Below are positions 24,557 through 35,945 of a stretch of DNA of 64,000 bases, piece after piece. Made by a program: the position numbers and the translations under genes. The DNA comes from Epiperipatus broadwayi (lineage: Eukaryota; Onychophora; Udeonychophora; Euonychophora; Peripatidae), in the NCBI GenBank assembly GCA_028023455.1, contig JAQFVV010001068.1, positions 1 to 64,000 of the forward strand, read 5' to 3'. Numbering within the stretch: position 1 is the stretch's first letter; each line of letters opens with the position of its first letter. The notes under the pieces are model-generated. The model saw nothing but the letters and a program-made list of their open reading frames with translations, had not been told where the DNA came from and did not search any database.

Positions 24557-24755
24557 TGATACTTATATATTAGACTTGCTGCCCGAGTTTGTGATGGCAT
24601 ATTGCTGTAACTTTCTTCAGTGAGAGGGGGAGAAGTGTTTGTGATGGCGGAATGCTGTATTGCATATCGCAAACATCTTACCCTGCCTTTACTGGAGAAA
24701 GGTAGGCATTCTGCCAATTGCAAACACAGACAGCAAATCTAATACATAAGTATCA
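24557..24755. mobile_element. 199-bp MITE
   Basis: The ends TGATACTTATATATTAGA and its inverse (tctaatacataagtatca) are inverted, and the inversion extends inward for roughly 70 bp through gacttgctgcc and ggcatattgctgta with decreasing identity. A second internal pair surrounds gtttgtgatggcggaatgc. The pentamer ACTAA abuts the left end and lies one base beyond the right end, so a 5-bp duplication is possible but not exact. There is no coding capacity. Confidence 0.75.
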
Positions 24756-24860
24756 GACTAATATATATATACAAATCATTATCACTCTCAATTGGATTGC
24801 GTATCTTTCAGACATCAATTTCTAAATATTTGACTGTCAAACGACTATAACTTCTAATAT

Positions 24861-24970
24861 GCGTTATTAGCCGAGAGGTATCGCAGCCGCCATGCAAGCA
24901 AGTAGTTGGTTGGAGACGGTTGTGGGTTCGCGTCCCGGCCGATGCTATGACATATGAAAAAAAGATTGAA
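24861..24970 (+). repeat. tRNA-like SINE copy 1 (type II tRNA head)
   Basis: The 85-nt head has an A-box-like attagccgagaggtatc, a strong B box gggttcgcgtccc, and a long variable-arm region between anticodon arm and B box, as in Leu/Ser-type tRNAs. It is followed by gatgctatgacat and an A-rich tail. Copy 2 at 28920 has the same order and the same gatgctatgacac-like junction. The acceptor-stem ends (gcgttat / cgatgc) pair poorly, so it is not a tRNA gene. Confidence 0.7.
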
Positions 24971-27900
24971 GGTGAAGGGTAGACTTAAAAAAATGAGTTA
25001 CATTAAATTATTAGATTGTATTAATTAAGCAGTTTTTGTGATTGAAGTGGAAGTATATAATCAAACGATTATTTGCTAATGAAGCCATTACCAAAAATAA
25101 CAGCTCATCAGTTCAGGAATTTTATCTCTCAAGTCCACTGCATTAAACTGTACTGGGCTAAATGAGCCTTAAAATAGAACGCAAAGGTATCCAGATAAAG
25201 TGCATAGGTTTTGGACAGAACACATATGATAATGACATATATATCTATATTACTTTTTAAAAAATAAAAAAAACGAGAAATGCAAAACTTTATCAAATAG
25301 ATTTTCAGGCGTATGACTTTTGGAAACAATCTTAATTCTTGCAAGAGCAGATGTCAGACTTCACTAGGTACAAATTTTATTGAAAAATAATATTTCTATT
25401 GTTTTCTAAATTATTCAAAGCAAAATTTTGAATGCCACGTCTTTAAAAACAGAGAAAATCTATTCACGCGATTTAATAGATCAATACTGAATGGTAAATA
25501 TAAAAATTCATAAAAAAAAAAAAAAGTATGCCTGCAGATAGTATTGATAATTTCTTTTCTAATCTCTTCCATAAATAGTTCCATTCAAGTGAGTCTTTTT
25601 ATTTGTTGATATTTAGATGTTGTGTTGTAAACTTAACCTGTAAACATAAATAGAAAGATTTTCTAATTAATTCAATATTGTTTAAGACGCTCCTGCACAA
25701 ACAATCACCTCATTATTTGCAAAACCTTGTGGAAATTAAAACCATAAAATTTAAATGATTTTAAGTTTTTTTATCATATTAAATATTATTTTTTAATTTT
25801 CTTACATTGTTTAAAAATAATTCAGAATATTTTCATAGAAATTGATTAAAAATTAAAAAAAAAAAAAAAGTTATTTGCATTTTAAGTTTACAAATTCATA
25901 GAAATTTGTAATTGATCGCTATAAAGAGTTTTTTTTTTTTTTTTTTTTACCGAAAAAAAAAAAACCATAACTTATTAACCCTTTAGCGACTAATTTATCA
26001 TTATTGAATACATTTTTATTACGTAAAATTATGAGCTCAATGCTTATAGAAGTATAATACTTCTCCAATAGTAGAGAAGGCTGCATCAGCTTTTAATCAT
26101 GTTTTTAGTTGCTGATTAGCATACTGATATCATCAGTCCAGATTAATTTAGGATTTCATAAACCCAACTAAAAATATTTAGATATCCACTTACTGACCAA
26201 TATTAAAATACTAGTAGGATTGATTTTTAGCCAGATAATTTGAAAATCTTAAACTTGTTTAGCTATTTCTTAATTATGTATAAAAATAATATTGAAGTTT
26301 TATCCCAATTTAAATATTGTGGCCAGTAAATGTACTGATTATTCCCATTGAACTATAGTCGAATTGTTATTATTTTTTAGAGAAATTCAAACTATCATCT
26401 ATTTATACTTTTCGAAATATATTCAAGTGTCAGTAATAATACACAGGTTGATTTGAAACTAACAACTAGATTATGAAAATAATCAAACATATAATTAAAT
26501 TGCCGTCATCACAGCCCACCAACACCTACCAATATTCAAACACAGTTTTTGTTTTGGATTCCATCTGCTATCGTGTGGTTAGTATGAATACCTCGTAACT
26601 ATTTCTAGAGACAATAGTTATGGGAACCAGTCCTCAGATCACTGATCACTTGATTAGCTGTTAATCATTTTATTCACTGCAAAATCTAGAAAAACCTTAG
26701 ATCAAAAGAGAAGAATATTGATAATTAATTTAATTTTTTTTTGAATGGCCATATTTTAAAATATATATGTGGATGATGTTTTGTCACATCAGCAAGTTTA
26801 TTAACACAGTTGTTTCTTTTTAGATATTTAATGGACTCTCTGCTTGTTCTCTAATAGTGTATTGCATCTGGATAACGTTGGAACAATTTATATATACTAT
26901 CTAAAACATATAAAGTATGTTCAATTGATGATGATTGCTGCTTCATCGTAATAGCTTGCTCACTTCTTTCAAAACTTATGTGATGATTGTTCATGTCCAC
27001 ATAAGATGTTTCATAAACCCATAAGAGATTTTGTGGAAACTATGGACCTTGAAAATAAATCAAATCTTTCTTTATTTGTTTTAATATTGCTAATTTTTTA
27101 ATTAGTGGTGAAAACTACTTTAATATTATGATCTTTAGAACACATCACATTTGTCAGTTGATTTACTCTTTTTTAAATCTAAAAAATAAAAGTTTTAACT
27201 CTAGATACTTTTTTTAACATTATTATAATCACAATAGATAGTTTTGCTTATGTTTTTAACATTGCAATATCAAAATATCGTGAATAAAATTAACTTTTTT
27301 AGGTGAAATTTATTCTATCAGCAGAAATTTTTTAAGAAAAGGATTTTGCTATAAAAAAATATTAATAATGTTGTTCTTACATGAGTCCAGAATATATTTG
27401 TCCTCAATAAATGGTGTAATGTCTGGGTATATTACATTTAGCTTTGAGAAAGGTCAGTGACCTTGATAAGTCATGTGGCTCAATGAATAATTTGTTTGTG
27501 ACTTTATATTATTAATATTTAAAATACATCTGTATCTCACTTAGCATACATCTTTTATGAGAAGATTCACAAGAGCAATCATCATTAATCTGTACTCGTT
27601 ATTTTGATTTACAATTGATTATTCACTATAATGATCATAAAAAAAATTTGGTGATCATTTTGTAAGACTGATAATGTCATACAATAGTTATTAATGCTAT
27701 GTCATCCAAAAGCAAAATAACGACTTTCACGTTTATTTATAATACACAATATAGTACATAATATTAGAGCTGAATACAATATTTTGTTTATAAACTTAAA
27801 ATATAATTAATGAATGTATAGCACAGTATTTTATTTAATTTTCTTCCAGCATCTTTGTAAGACAATCAATCCAAAATAAAAAATTTCGCTATTCAGAATA

Positions 27901-27984
27901 ATAAATAATCAAAATTATTAAAGCACCATACATCACATGATCACCATTTCTTTAGATCCTAAGATCTAGGTGCTGTGCTCTCAG
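24971..27984. other. non-coding, nothing recognised
   Basis: Stop-dense, AT-rich. Poly-T/poly-A pairs occur at 25930-25965. A segment near 27240-27300 (caatatcaaaatatcgtgaa..aaattaactttttt) has a diverged copy near 36655-36700, evidence of another dispersed repeat that could not be delimited. Confidence 0.4.
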
Positions 27985-28043
27985 ATCCAAGGCTCCTCAC
28001 TGACAAAGGTCACAATTCAGAAACTAGTCTGGAGATATTGGAT
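27985..28043 (+). ncRNA. hammerhead-ribozyme-like motif, PLE type, core decayed
   Basis: Order of parts: stem I outer strand ATCCAA (27985-27990), stem I inner strand CTCC within CTCCTCA (27993-27999), core CTGACAA (28000-28006; consensus CUGANGA, so one G-to-A change consistent with CpG decay of CTGACGA), an 13-nt stem-loop II region, GAAA (28020-28023), palindromic CTAG as minimal stem III, TC, then TGGAG (28030-28034) and TTGGAT (28038-28043). ATCCAA/TTGGAT and CTCC/GGAG pair perfectly around an internal loop. This layout matches the type I hammerheads with very short stem III known from Penelope-like elements. The G8 change predicts low or no activity. No PLE ORF was found beside it. Confidence 0.6.
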
Positions 28044-28919
28044 GGGTAGGTCCTAGATAGGAATTTTATGCACAAGCCTTCTGGCATCCATTGATTACTC
28101 TGGCTTGCACTGAGTGGCATTACTGTATGGAATGTTTTGCCCCTTTCCTGTTTTAATCAAAATTACATTTTAATGGCATACAACAAGCAAATACATTAAT
28201 ACCATATTAAGTTTATAAATGTGTGCATTAATTTAAAAACTGCACACTGCATTAACACACTTTTATGGATTAAAATTTTTACTAAAAGTGCTTATAGCAA
28301 AAATAACATTTATCATATTATAATTTAGTTATCGTAATTGTTATTTTGAAAAAAAAAATGATTTCATAATAATGAATTTTATATGATCAAAAATTATTAA
28401 ATTTGAATTTAAAATAACAATCTATTTGTTCAATTTTAAAACATTTCATAACATTATCAAACATTTATAAAAACATAGAACTGGAAAAAAAAAAGAATTC
28501 CATTCAGCATAAAACTGTTTAAAAAAACACATGCAAAATTACATACAAATAAACTGAAAAAGATTCATACCTTTAATATTTATTTAAATGGTTCAACTGT
28601 ACTAATTGAAAAAAATTTAAATCTTTTCAAAACATGTGTCTATCACACTTGATAAAATGCAACACCTCATGACAAAAAAAACTTACAGCTAGCATACATA
28701 TTTATATATCATATAAAGTGATTTTTATTTAGATCTACATAGTACACATTATAAAAAAAGCCTTAAATATTGATTATAATATGCAAATTCAGAGTGCAAT
28801 GGATACTTTTTTTTTCCTTTTTAAATAAGTCAGAATATTTTAGAATAGTTTTGGCAATGTGAAGAATGCTGATTTTGCTACTCTTACACTAATGATAAAT
28901 AACAAGTCTTTACGGTCTT
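28044..28919. other. possible PLE terminal-repeat remainder, then non-coding
   Basis: 28044-28150 is richer in GC than its surroundings and follows the hammerhead-like motif directly, so it may be the rest of a PLE terminal repeat. No second copy in this window shows its limits. Beyond 28150 nothing is recognised. Confidence 0.3.
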
Positions 28920-29015
28920 GCATTGGTGGTCGAGAGGTCAGCACGACTGCCTTGCACTTGCAGGAAGTTTCCTGGGTTGCGGGTTCACATCATGGCCAAT
29001 GCTATGACACTTAAA
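28920..29015 (+). repeat. tRNA-like SINE copy 2 (type II tRNA head)
   Basis: The 83-nt head (28920-29002) has a perfect 7-bp acceptor stem GCATTGG/CCAATGC, an A box tggtcgagaggtcagca, an anticodon arm ctgc..gcag whose 7-nt loop ttgcact would present GCA, an extended variable region and a B box gggttcacatcat. It ends tatgacac and an A run. There is no CCA-free mature end with normal T arm, and copy 1 shows the same non-tRNA extension, so this is a SINE, not a functional tRNA. Confidence 0.75.
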
Positions 29016-29376
29016 AAAAAGGCTTTATGATCAATTAAATGTTTTTATTTAATGTTTTTTTAATTCTAAATAATTTCATGTAACTAATATAATGTAGTAG
29101 TACAAATTTGAAAAAAATAAAACTTCAGTATGGATTTTTTTTTCAGCACAATCAATAACAATTGCATGGAAGAACACAAAAAATGTTAACTGATAATTTA
29201 CTTTCATTTTCTCATCCATTTTGCTGCACTTTTGGACAGATAAAAGATGCATTTTCTTTTCTAAAAATCCTGTTTATATTTTCACTTACAATCATGGCTG
29301 CAATTAGTATAACTATGAAAAAAATTAAGAAAATCTCTGAGCTTTGGAAATAGAAATAGATATCTTAAGTTGACTA

Positions 29377-29568
29377 GAAAGAAAAGGAAATCATAACATC
29401 TGTTCTATAAGTTTATCCACATTTACCATTGCCACTGTTTTTAAACACCAAGACAAAATAGAACAGAGTTCTCAAACCATCATAGATGTATCAAAACTTC
29501 CCAAAATTGTGAAATCATGGATCCCATATAAAAAAAATCAAAGAAGTATGTCAGTGATCCCATTCTAA
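29377..29568 (+). pseudogene. pogo/Tigger-like transposase N-terminal fragment
   Basis: An open frame of 63 codons without Met start reads 'NHNICSISLSTFTIATVFKH' followed by QDKIEQSS, and later 'KIVKSWIPYKKNQRSMSV'. Tigger/jerky-type proteins have, in the same order, 'ic..lgls.sTv.ti.kn.dKI..s' (CENP-B-like helix-turn-helix) and then 'mEklL..WiedQnqR.mpvs'. The match is by eye only and short. No DDE domain was found downstream, so if correct this is a small remnant. Confidence 0.35.
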
Positions 29569-30439
29569 AGTTTTTTGCTAGATTCTCAGTCATCATCTGG
29601 TGTATTCCACCAATTAAAAAAAACCAATATCATCAAAGGATTTAGAAAACAGCAATGAACCTTAGAATAAGCAATTCATGATTCAAAAAAATATATAATT
29701 ATGACTGATAAATGGATCACCAGAAAGAACACTTTAAGATGTTTTTTTTACATCGATTCATATATATTTTAAGTGTATATTTGCATAATACACATAGCAC
29801 ACTTTACACAAGCATTTGTTGTACATTAAGGATTTTTTTAATTACTATATATAACAGATTAAGTTGTCTGTTAACAGCTTATAATGTAATTTTTAGCTGA
29901 AGAAACAAGCTAAATTTTTTCCCATAGGAAATCTTTATAACTACTTGTTCTTTGATATTCTTGCTTAATGATGAGTTTTGCAAAACCAATTGCTTCACTA
30001 AGTGGGGTGAAAGTGTATTTAAAATTAAAATATATATATATTAAGATAGTAACTCTTTTATCTCAAACATATTGTGGTTGACAAATTATAAATCAAAACT
30101 TATGTTTATATTATATAAGCCTACATTAATAAAGGTCAATGTATATAATTAATTTATATCAATTTTATCTTAGTTTTAAAGTGATAATGAAACTTTATCC
30201 TTTTAACTAAATTTATTTTTAATAAATCTGTTTAGAATTTATATTAGAAAAACAATAATTAATAATCTATAAAACTTTTCTCAATTCTTTTGTATTTTTT
30301 TTATCAATTAAAACTTTTGGAAAATCAATTTTTTTAAGCCTTGTTTGTTTTTGAAAATGTTGTATTTCACTTAATAATATTTTAAGTATAATCCATAAAC
30401 AAGCAGATTTATTTAATTTAAAAAGATTTTGTAAACCGA
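29569..30439. other. non-coding, nothing recognised
   Basis: Stop-dense AT-rich sequence. Two open stretches (29162-29353 and 29712-29900) have no motif. Confidence 0.4.
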
Positions 30440-30920
30440 ATAAATGAAAGTAATTACTGGCTTTTGGTAAATCAAAAGAATGAAAATAAGTACTGACTTA
30501 TTTAATTAGAGAATTGTGTAAACAGATAATATTGGCTTTGTTAATCATTTATTAAATGAGTGGCTCTGTTAATTTTTTTACAAAAATTGGTAAATAAGTG
30601 GGTTAATTAAAAATTTGGCAAACAAGTGGGCTTAATAATTAAGGAAATTGAATGATATAAAAAGGCCAGCTGAGAATTATTCTAGTTAGTCTGTTTCTAT
30701 TTATCTTTGATCCCGTTTCTTGTAATTATTGCTTTTGCTTGCTTAGCATGATACATCTTGAACCTTTACCAATAGTCAAGTTAATAACCATGACTGGCTA
30801 GGTATCAGGGAATAAAGTTCATTTCTTCAGTATGTAGCCCATAGTCATTAAATTAGAACTTTATTTGCTGAGTTTAGCTAACAATGTGCTAACTATCATC
30901 AAGTATGCTACAACAGATGT
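30440..30920 (+). repeat. possible solo LTR fragment
   Basis: The region has LTR-like signals in order: U3-like short repeats (aataagtgggttaatta and caagtgggcttaataatta, about 30593-30645), a TATA box TATAAAAAGG at 30656-30665, and a polyadenylation signal AATAAA at 30811-30816. Neither end nor a partner copy was found, so boundaries are approximate and the call is weak. Confidence 0.3.
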
Positions 30921-33646
30921 CCTTCTCAACCTTAAAGGAAAAATTTCTTGACATCTCTCTACAAGATTAACAAATAGTATATAAAGAGACTTCACACAGA
31001 AACTATTAAGAAGCTCCATTTTCATAAGTATGTAGGTATATATAAATTTTAACTTTTCTGTAAAATAATAACCCTTTAAACATCTTTCCCTTGGACTTAA
31101 AAGTAGTCATTTTATTTAGAGACTATTTTGTAAGAGATTTATTTTAGCTTATTTACTTATATGCCCACATTATGCAGGCAATGAATTTCAAATTATAAAC
31201 ATCCAGATTCAGGTTAAGATTAATAGAAATCTACACAGGCTATGCATGCACTTTTTGCACCTTCGTTTCCATCTCTTTTTCTACTTTCAGGAAAGGTAAG
31301 TTTTATTTTTCTATGATAAAAAATAAAAATTTTATAATTTTTGTGATAAAGTAAAATGAAGTTTTTGTCTTTCTCTCATTTTTTTGATAGTTACTGGAAA
31401 AGTATTTGCTGTGAAAAATACATCGGTAAAAAGTTTTACTTTTCCTGAAGTATTTTGAAGACAACATTATGATAGGTCTAATTGTAAGTATTTATTTTTC
31501 TATATTTCTTAATTATTATTTTATTTTTATATATTTTTTAATTATTATTTTATTTTTATATATTTATATTTGATAAAAAATATACAAAAAAAATATTATT
31601 GAAACATAAAAAAAGATCATGATTGTGTACCTTTATATTGTGAATTATCTGCATTTTTTGCTATCTTGGGTCCAGTATTTTAATTAGGTGATATGAAACA
31701 AAGATAAACATATTTTGCAAATATTATGACCCGATTTAGATTTTTCTATAATGTCTTGTCTGCATTTTAATAATAATAAAAATACGCAAATGCAAAAGTA
31801 AAGATTTTGACAGTATATAAACTTATGTCGATTATACACTACTGCAATGTAAATTTCAAAGCTGCATATCAAATGCAAAGAGAGATGGTTGTTGATGAAG
31901 CTATTACTAAATTTATGGTGATAGTAGCATGAAGCAATATGAGCCCTCAAAAGCTATAAAGATAGGCTAAATAATATTACAGCACACTGACTCTAAACTA
32001 CTAACTTATGTGCCTCAAGCTTAATTCTATAATGAATTTAGTATTTCATTCACTTTTTATTTTATTTTGTATATAGTAACTATTTTAGTAATACTTTTTA
32101 ATAAATTACAATCTGTAGTGAAGTTCTTTAGTATAATATTCAAATTATACTAATTATTGATTAATATTAACTACTTGTTAAGAGATGTTATTGGGGATGA
32201 CATTCATTGCAAACCCCTGTATGAAAATACATTTTGAAGAGCTACTAGGAAAAATGAAAGGTACTAATGTCTTTATTCTACAAGGTTTTCAAGTGATGGA
32301 TTACATTAGATAAGTGTTATTAGAAATTTTATGATGAATCCAACTAATCTATTAATAAAAATATAATTTTAAGTTGTATGCATGATAATTTAGAATTTAT
32401 GAAATAATATGAAAATAATTATTAGAAATATTAACTTTTTTTCTTTTTTTTTATTACTTTGAATATCGATGACTACATTTTTTTTTAGCTTAATTACATT
32501 ATTTGGTGTTTGATCTTTCAAACAATATATATTGTGTCATTTTTTGAATAACACTTAAAAGTTATAGTAAAATTTGTAGCTTAGCATAATTTTTTAAATA
32601 TTCAATATGATTTGCAAGCCAAGAGATTAGATTACCAACAAGCCAATAACAGTCATAATTCAAGTTAAATAATTGTATGTATTTATGCATTTATCTGTTA
32701 TATAAGACTATTTTTTAATGCTGAGATGTTATAATGTCATATCTAACTTAGTGTATCTGGTATAGCATGGTAGCTTTAGTTTAGATAAAATAAACCAGTT
32801 TGCTTAAATTTTAATTTTTCCTTTATTTGTAAAGAATTTTTTTTATTATTATAAAAAAATAGCTTCTATGATTGTTATTAATTACAATGTAGTTTTAGAT
32901 CAATGTGGCTATTAAAGAAAAGTTTTAAACAGAAAAAAAGAAATTTTAAAAAAGAGATAGAAAATTTTCTTTTTCTTTATTAGTTTATGTTTAATAAGTA
33001 AAATTTCACATCTTTTTTAAGATCTTCAAAGCCACTAATATGTGTGTTTGTTTAACTCAGTGTATGCCTAACTATAAATCATTTGATAAGCTGATTAAAT
33101 TTATTAGTAGTTTTGCTGTTTATTCTGTTCACATCTCATGCATCTGAAATTAAAAGAATTGATATATGTACATGTGTGCATTGTATAAAATAATCTTGGG
33201 TATTTATCCACCGTATATGAATTTACATTGTGTTCATTCTCTCCATGATGTGTATGATGCCTGTTGGTGGTACTTGTGCATGATTGTGTAGGGTAGAGAC
33301 ATTTCTCCCCTTAAATTATATTTTTTTTCATAGTAATATGGGTGATTCAGAGATCTTTTTATTGTCATTCCATTTTACTGGTGTAAGATCAAATGCACAG
33401 TATATAGGCTAAATTTTTAATGGCCTACATGTGCAAATATTTATAGTAAGTTAAGATTACTTTATTATTGTTTGTTTATTGCAATAACTGAAATATATAT
33501 GTGCTCACATATTAACAAACCATAGAGTAATTATTAAATTTCAGAGATGATCTAATATTATAAAATTTTAAAGCTACCAAGCTATCAAATGCACTCCATG
33601 CTAACATAAGAAGGATCCATTGACATTAAAATACATTTTATTCAAA
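30921..33646. other. non-coding, nothing recognised
   Basis: Stop-dense and AT-rich. A 40-codon open stretch near 32183-32310 and an 88-codon minus stretch at 31950-31684 were read and show no family motif. A duplicated string tttattttatatatttttaattat occurs twice near 31515-31560. Confidence 0.4.
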
Positions 33647-33762
33647 GTATAGTATTCAAACCCTGATATATTTGAATTGTTATATTTGAACTCTGATTTA
33701 TTCAAACTCTGTTGTATTTAGACTATGAAATATTTGAAATATTGTATTTGAATTCTCATATT
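33647..33762. repeat. degenerate short-unit tandem repeat
   Basis: About seven loosely conserved units of 14-18 bp with core tatttgaactctgat (variants tattcaaaccctgat, tatttagactatga, tatttgaattctcat). Confidence 0.45.
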
Positions 33763-34010
33763 AGCAGTATTATATTGTAAATAAACATTGTTTTGCTGAT
33801 TGTTAGATTTGTTTCAGAATTTTGTTTACTGTTGTCTGCTCTGCCAATTAATATTAGTCAAGAATCTCTGCTCTCCATAATTTAGAGGTGAATCTAAATG
33901 TCTGAGTGATAGTACAGCTGTAGTAGGTATCAATAAATTCTCACTTTCTAGACTATAGTTCTAGTGGTGCCCTCTGATATTGAATATTATTGTGCTTGCT
34001 ATTCATTACA

Positions 34011-34028
34011 ATATATATATATATATAT
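34011..34028. repeat. AT tract between two LTR-like ends
   Basis: Eighteen bases of alternating AT. On the left it abuts cattaca (ending 34010), preceded by AATAAA near 33930, as a plus-strand LTR end would look. On the right it abuts TGTAACAG (34029). Confidence 0.9.
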
Positions 34029-34500
34029 TGTAACAGTGTAAAGAAACAGGGGTGAACCTGGGTGATGGAAAATCATCATCATCAACTTCAAGTCAAAAAC
34101 TCAAATTTAAATATAAAAAATATATAATGAATAACTATGAGCATGACGCATGAACACAAAACTAACTATAAGTTCTACAACTGTTACTGTGAGCAAGAGA
34201 TATAATACAAACATATAATATTCTAAAACTATTTTAGGATTGAGTGAGTTCACTGTAATAACTTTAACAATAAAATATAAATTTATTAATTAGAAAAATA
34301 AAATAAAATTAAGGTCTGCTGAGTATCCTATAAATATAAATTCGGCATTCTGATTTTTATTAATACAAAAAGAAATAAGTTATCACATTGTGGTTTACAA
34401 ATATTTCAATAGGTTTACATAAAACACCTATATATTAGCACACAGACATACCTGTATAAAAAATTACATATCAGAATTGTGATAAGATAATAATAAAATT
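34029..34500. repeat. LTR fragment related to the block at 50422
   Basis: Begins TGTAACAG after an AT tract, just as 50422 begins TGTAACGG after an AT tract. Further inside, several blocks recur in the same order in 51208-51350: gtgagcaagagat, tttattaatta, attaaggtct, aggtttacataaaac and cacacagacat. The right end is not recognised, so the copy is probably truncated or diverged. Confidence 0.5.
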
Positions 34501-35154
34501 CAATAATTCATTTTAATAATTCATAAAATGTTATTGATTTTAACATATATATGTATCTACATGACATGCATCTGTATAAGTATAGATTAGTTCATAAAAT
34601 AAACTTATTAAACCATCTTATATTTTCACAAGACATAATTAATTCAATGTCAAAAACATATATACATAACCAGTGCACACATATGTGCATATTACTATTA
34701 TCTTCTTTACTAAAGTTCTCTTTGCATAATATCTCATAAACTTTTCTTACTGCTATTTTTCCCCCACCAAAACCAAACATATTTCTAACAGATACCTTGT
34801 ACGGAAGAACAACTAAACCTTTCTAGCAGATACCCTGCATGTGAGAACAAGATCTGGGTCAGCAAGTAAAAATGAAAGTCATCAATTTCTTTATTTACAA
34901 TGAAAAATTATTTCAGGTAAGTCATGTTATATATCAATTTTTTCATCATTTTATGAGGCTGTCTATGAAAATGTCATTTTAACATTTAATTTTTAAAATT
35001 TTAAATTTGTGAACCAATGTAAAAATAAATATTTACCTGAAGGTTTGTGATAATGGCACATTATTAGATGATATTATTTCCAACTTTCTTATACACTTAA
35101 AAATACTATTTTTTATACTATAACTTTAGTCTTACGTTTTCGACTGTCCTGCAG
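34501..35154. other. non-coding; hammerhead-like relic near the right end
   Basis: No coding signal. On the minus strand, 35117-35160 carries a perfect 5-bp hairpin GACTG/CAGTC (35142-35156) followed by GAAAAC and gtaagact, resembling the stem II to GAAA part of PLE hammerheads. The CUGANGA box is not intact. Confidence 0.35.
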
Positions 35155-35945
35155 TCATCATAATAATTTAAATAATGTAATTAAGATAAAAGAGGTTAAA
35201 GAAATAAGGAATAAATATGAGGAAGAGATAGTGTTTATAAAATCAGATAAAGGTAATAAATTAGTATTAATGAATAAAGAAGAATATATTGGTAAAATGA
35301 ATAAATTATTGTCAGATGGGTATTTTATTAAAATAAAAAAAGATGATACTAAATTTAAAAATGGGAAGATTTATAAATTAGTAAAAGGATTATCTAATAA
35401 TGGATTAATAGATAGAAAAATATTTGCATTATTGGGAAATAAGGATTGTGGAATGGCAAGAATATATAGAGCACCAAAAATATTTAAAAAAGGGATGCCT
35501 TTAAGACCAATTATAAATGGTACAAATTCATATTTTGATAAAATATCTAAATGGATATCAAATAATATTTTTAAGAAATAATGATAAAAGTAGTTTTAAT
35601 ATTAAAAATAATAAAGAGCTAATAAAAGAAATTAGAGATAAAATAAATGAATATAATAATTATTAGTTGACTATGGTAAAAATAGATGTTGTGTCAATGT
35701 ACATGAATATAAATGTAGAAAAAACAATAGTTAACAATAAAAAGATATAGAAATGATGAGTATAAAAAAGTAAATATACCTATATAGAAATTGAGGGAAA
35801 TAATGAGAATCAGTTGTAAAGAGATTACATTTGAATTTAATGGAGAATATTATAAACAAAGGAAAGGATTATGAATAGGAGGAGCATTAAGTGGGGTACT
35901 TAGTAATATATATTATTTAATATCCTTGAGCCGATTGTCTTGAAA
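35155..35945 (+). pseudogene. Penelope-like element RT fragment (PLE-1)
   Basis: An open frame of about 135 codons reads through to 35581. It contains 'FIKSDKGNKLVLMNKEEYI', then 'RIYRAPKIFKKGMPLRPII' and 'SKWISNNIF'. PLE reverse transcriptases have the same order: 'DKGn..VvmdkedY', 'p.lYGlPKiHK..PlRPIvs', 'lsk.ls.il'. After stops the sequence continues with 'VKIDVVSMYMNI' (equivalent to SfDVvsLYtnvP, first catalytic Asp) and 'YYKQRKGL' plus 'IGGALSGVLSNIY' (PLE 'Q..GtaMGSPLSPvlAniy'). The YADD box and GIY-YIG domain are absent. The copy is 5'- and 3'-truncated. Confidence 0.87.

Noticed and set aside
28920-29002. A genuine tRNA gene (GCA anticodon loop)
   Set aside because: The T arm is not paired, the anticodon stem has a mismatch, and a second copy shows the same SINE tail.
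31684-31950. 88-codon minus-strand ORF with several Cys and His
   Set aside because: No regular zinc-finger spacing. The composition follows the AT-rich background.
32183-32310. 40-codon plus-strand open stretch that might be a host exon
   Set aside because: No clear splice acceptor/donor pair and no recognisable family.
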